Below are positions 12,447-13,381 of a stretch of 13,381 nucleotides of DNA, piece after piece. The stretch spans positions 23,677-37,057 of the forward strand of contig DMMW01000061.1 in assembly GCA_003452965.1 (NCBI GenBank), written 5' to 3'. Position numbers and translations under genes: made by a program. The stretch's first letter is position 1. Each line of letters opens with the position of its first letter. The notes beneath the pieces were generated by a model. That model saw only the letters and a program-made list of their open reading frames with translations. It was not told where the DNA came from and searched no databases. This DNA comes from Elusimicrobiota bacterium (GTDB lineage Bacteria; Elusimicrobiota; UBA8919).

Positions 12447-13381
12447 ATGAACGAAAATTCTAAAATATTTGTCGTAGGCCACACTGGTTTATTGGGTTCC
12501 GCAATTTTGAAAAAATTGAAATACCAAGGTTATACCAATTTAATAACCAAAACACACAAAGAACTTGACCTGACTAATTTTTCTGAAGTTGAAAAGTTTT
12601 TTAAAAAGATTCGCCCGGAATATGTTTTTTTATCAGCTGGATTGACAGGCGGCATACTTGCCAATAAAACATATCCTACTATGTTTCTGCAAACCAATCT
12701 TGGTATCCAAAACGCCGTTTTTAGTTCAGCACATAAGTATAAAGTAAAAAATCTGATGTTTTATGCATCTTCATGTGTATATCCTAAATACAGCCCGCAA
12801 CCTATAAAAGAAGATTACCTATTAACCGGCAAACTTGAAGAGATTAGCGAATATTATGCAATAGCAAAAATAGCGGGTATTAAAGCATGCAAGGCATACA
12901 ACACGCAATATAAAAAAAATACTTTTATAGTCCTGATTCCCAATTCCACATTCGGACCAAACGACAACTTTGACCCGGATAATTCACATGTTATATCCGC
13001 TTTAATTAGAAAATTTTATGAAGCAAAAATAAAAAAGCAGAAGGAAATAACTATTTGGGGAAGCGGGAAAGCAAGAAGAGAATTTATTTTCAGCGAAGAT
13101 GTTGCTGACGCTTCAATTTTTATTATGAATAACACAACAAGACTTGAAAACATCCATTATAACGTCGGCATGGGAATTGACTATTCCATCCACGAGCTGG
13201 CTGATATTACCTCAAAAATTATAGGTTATAAAGGTAAAATATTATGGGATAAAACAAAACCGGATGGAGTTCCTAGAAAATTATTAGATAGTACAAAAAT
13301 CAGGGAACTCGGCTGGAAACCCTCAACTTCTTTAGAGAACGGAATAAAAATAGCATACGAATGGTATATAAAGAATAGTGC
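12447..13381 (+). CDS. fcl: GDP-L-fucose synthase / ColC-like 5-epimerase-4-reductase (3' end outside window)
   Basis: An extended SDR with 311 complete codons visible and no stop before the window ends; the family is usually about 310-320 residues, so only a few residues should be missing. The cofactor motif is VVGHTGLLGS (G11xxG14xxG17). The active site matches E. coli GDP-fucose synthase: SSCVYPK (S109, C110), the Y137-x3-K141 pair in YYAIAK, and H181 in DPDNSHV, so the Ser, Tyr and Lys of catalysis and the Cys and His used for epimerisation are all present. Also seen are GGILANKTYP and WGSGKARREFIFSEDVADA. Fcl turns GDP-4-keto-6-deoxymannose into GDP-L-fucose. ColC, a close relative, turns the 3-deoxy version made by ColD into GDP-L-colitose. 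With a ColD-like gene upstream either is possible. The ribosome-binding site is weak (TTAGG at 12437-12441). Confidence 0.88.
   Translation, partial: MNENSKIFVVGHTGLLGSAILKKLKYQGYTNLITKTHKELDLTNFSEVEKFFKKIRPEYVFLSAGLTGGILANKTYPTMFLQTNLGIQNAVFSSAHKYKVKNLMFYASSCVYPKYSPQPIKEDYLLTGKLEEISEYYAIAKIAGIKACKAYNTQYKKNTFIVLIPNSTFGPNDNFDPDNSHVISALIRKFYEAKIKKQKEITIWGSGKARREFIFSEDVADASIFIMNNTTRLENIHYNVGMGIDYSIHELADITSKIIGYKGKILWDKTKPDGVPRKLLDSTKIRELGWKPSTSLENGIKIAYEWYIKNS

Noticed and set aside
1..13381. CRISPR arrays, tRNA or rRNA genes, intact transposases
   Set aside because: No regularly spaced direct repeats, cloverleaf-like or rRNA-like sequence, or transposase motifs were seen on either strand.

Overview
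The window is one stretch of a surface-polysaccharide (O-antigen or exopolysaccharide type) gene cluster from an AT-rich bacterium. All eleven genes lie on the + strand. The sugar genes (an HddA-type heptose kinase, a ColD-type 3-dehydratase, GDP-mannose dehydratase and GDP-fucose synthase relatives) point to an organism with an outer membrane. The GbsR/MarR-like regulator, the paired B12 radical SAM genes and the TAATCTGTG-type intergenic repeats remind me of uncultivated anaerobes such as Omnitrophota or Elusimicrobiota. That placement is a weak inference; nothing here fixes the phylum.

Layout. 1-501 is the 3' end of a GT4-type glycosyltransferase. At 509-567 there is a textbook sigma70 promoter (TTGACA, 17 nt, TATAAT) followed directly by a perfect 20-bp palindrome. 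These precede a GbsR/MarR-like winged-helix regulator (570-1088), a divergent MurJ/MviN flippase (1099-2658) and a B12-binding radical SAM protein (2664-4244), which are tightly packed and probably one transcript. A 127-nt structured intergenic stretch follows. Then come a heptose-7-phosphate-type GHMP kinase (4372-5388), a ColD-like PLP enzyme with the diagnostic histidine (5449-6609), an NAD-dependent SDR (6747-7688) overlapping a GDP-mannose 4,6-dehydratase-like SDR (7685-8677), a second B12 radical SAM protein (8778-10271), a split transketolase (10307-11152 and 11145-12086), a 360-nt intergenic region with a MITE-like inverted repeat and a dispersed repeat, and a GDP-L-fucose synthase/ColC-like gene (12447 to the window end, cut at its 3' end).

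How they may work together. Gmd-like, ColD-like and Fcl/ColC-like enzymes are the three steps from GDP-mannose to GDP-colitose, a 3,6-dideoxyhexose. The two-subunit transketolase could feed sedoheptulose 7-phosphate to the heptose branch represented by the HddA-like kinase. More speculatively, it could add a two-carbon ketol unit to the 4-keto-3,6-dideoxy sugar to make a branched sugar. The two B12 radical SAM proteins are unassigned and could modify the sugar or its lipid carrier. The flippase and glycosyltransferase would export and assemble the product.

I saw no tRNA, rRNA, CRISPR array, intact transposase or convincing rho-independent terminator. Everything here comes from reading the sequence and from remembered family motifs; no database search was possible.
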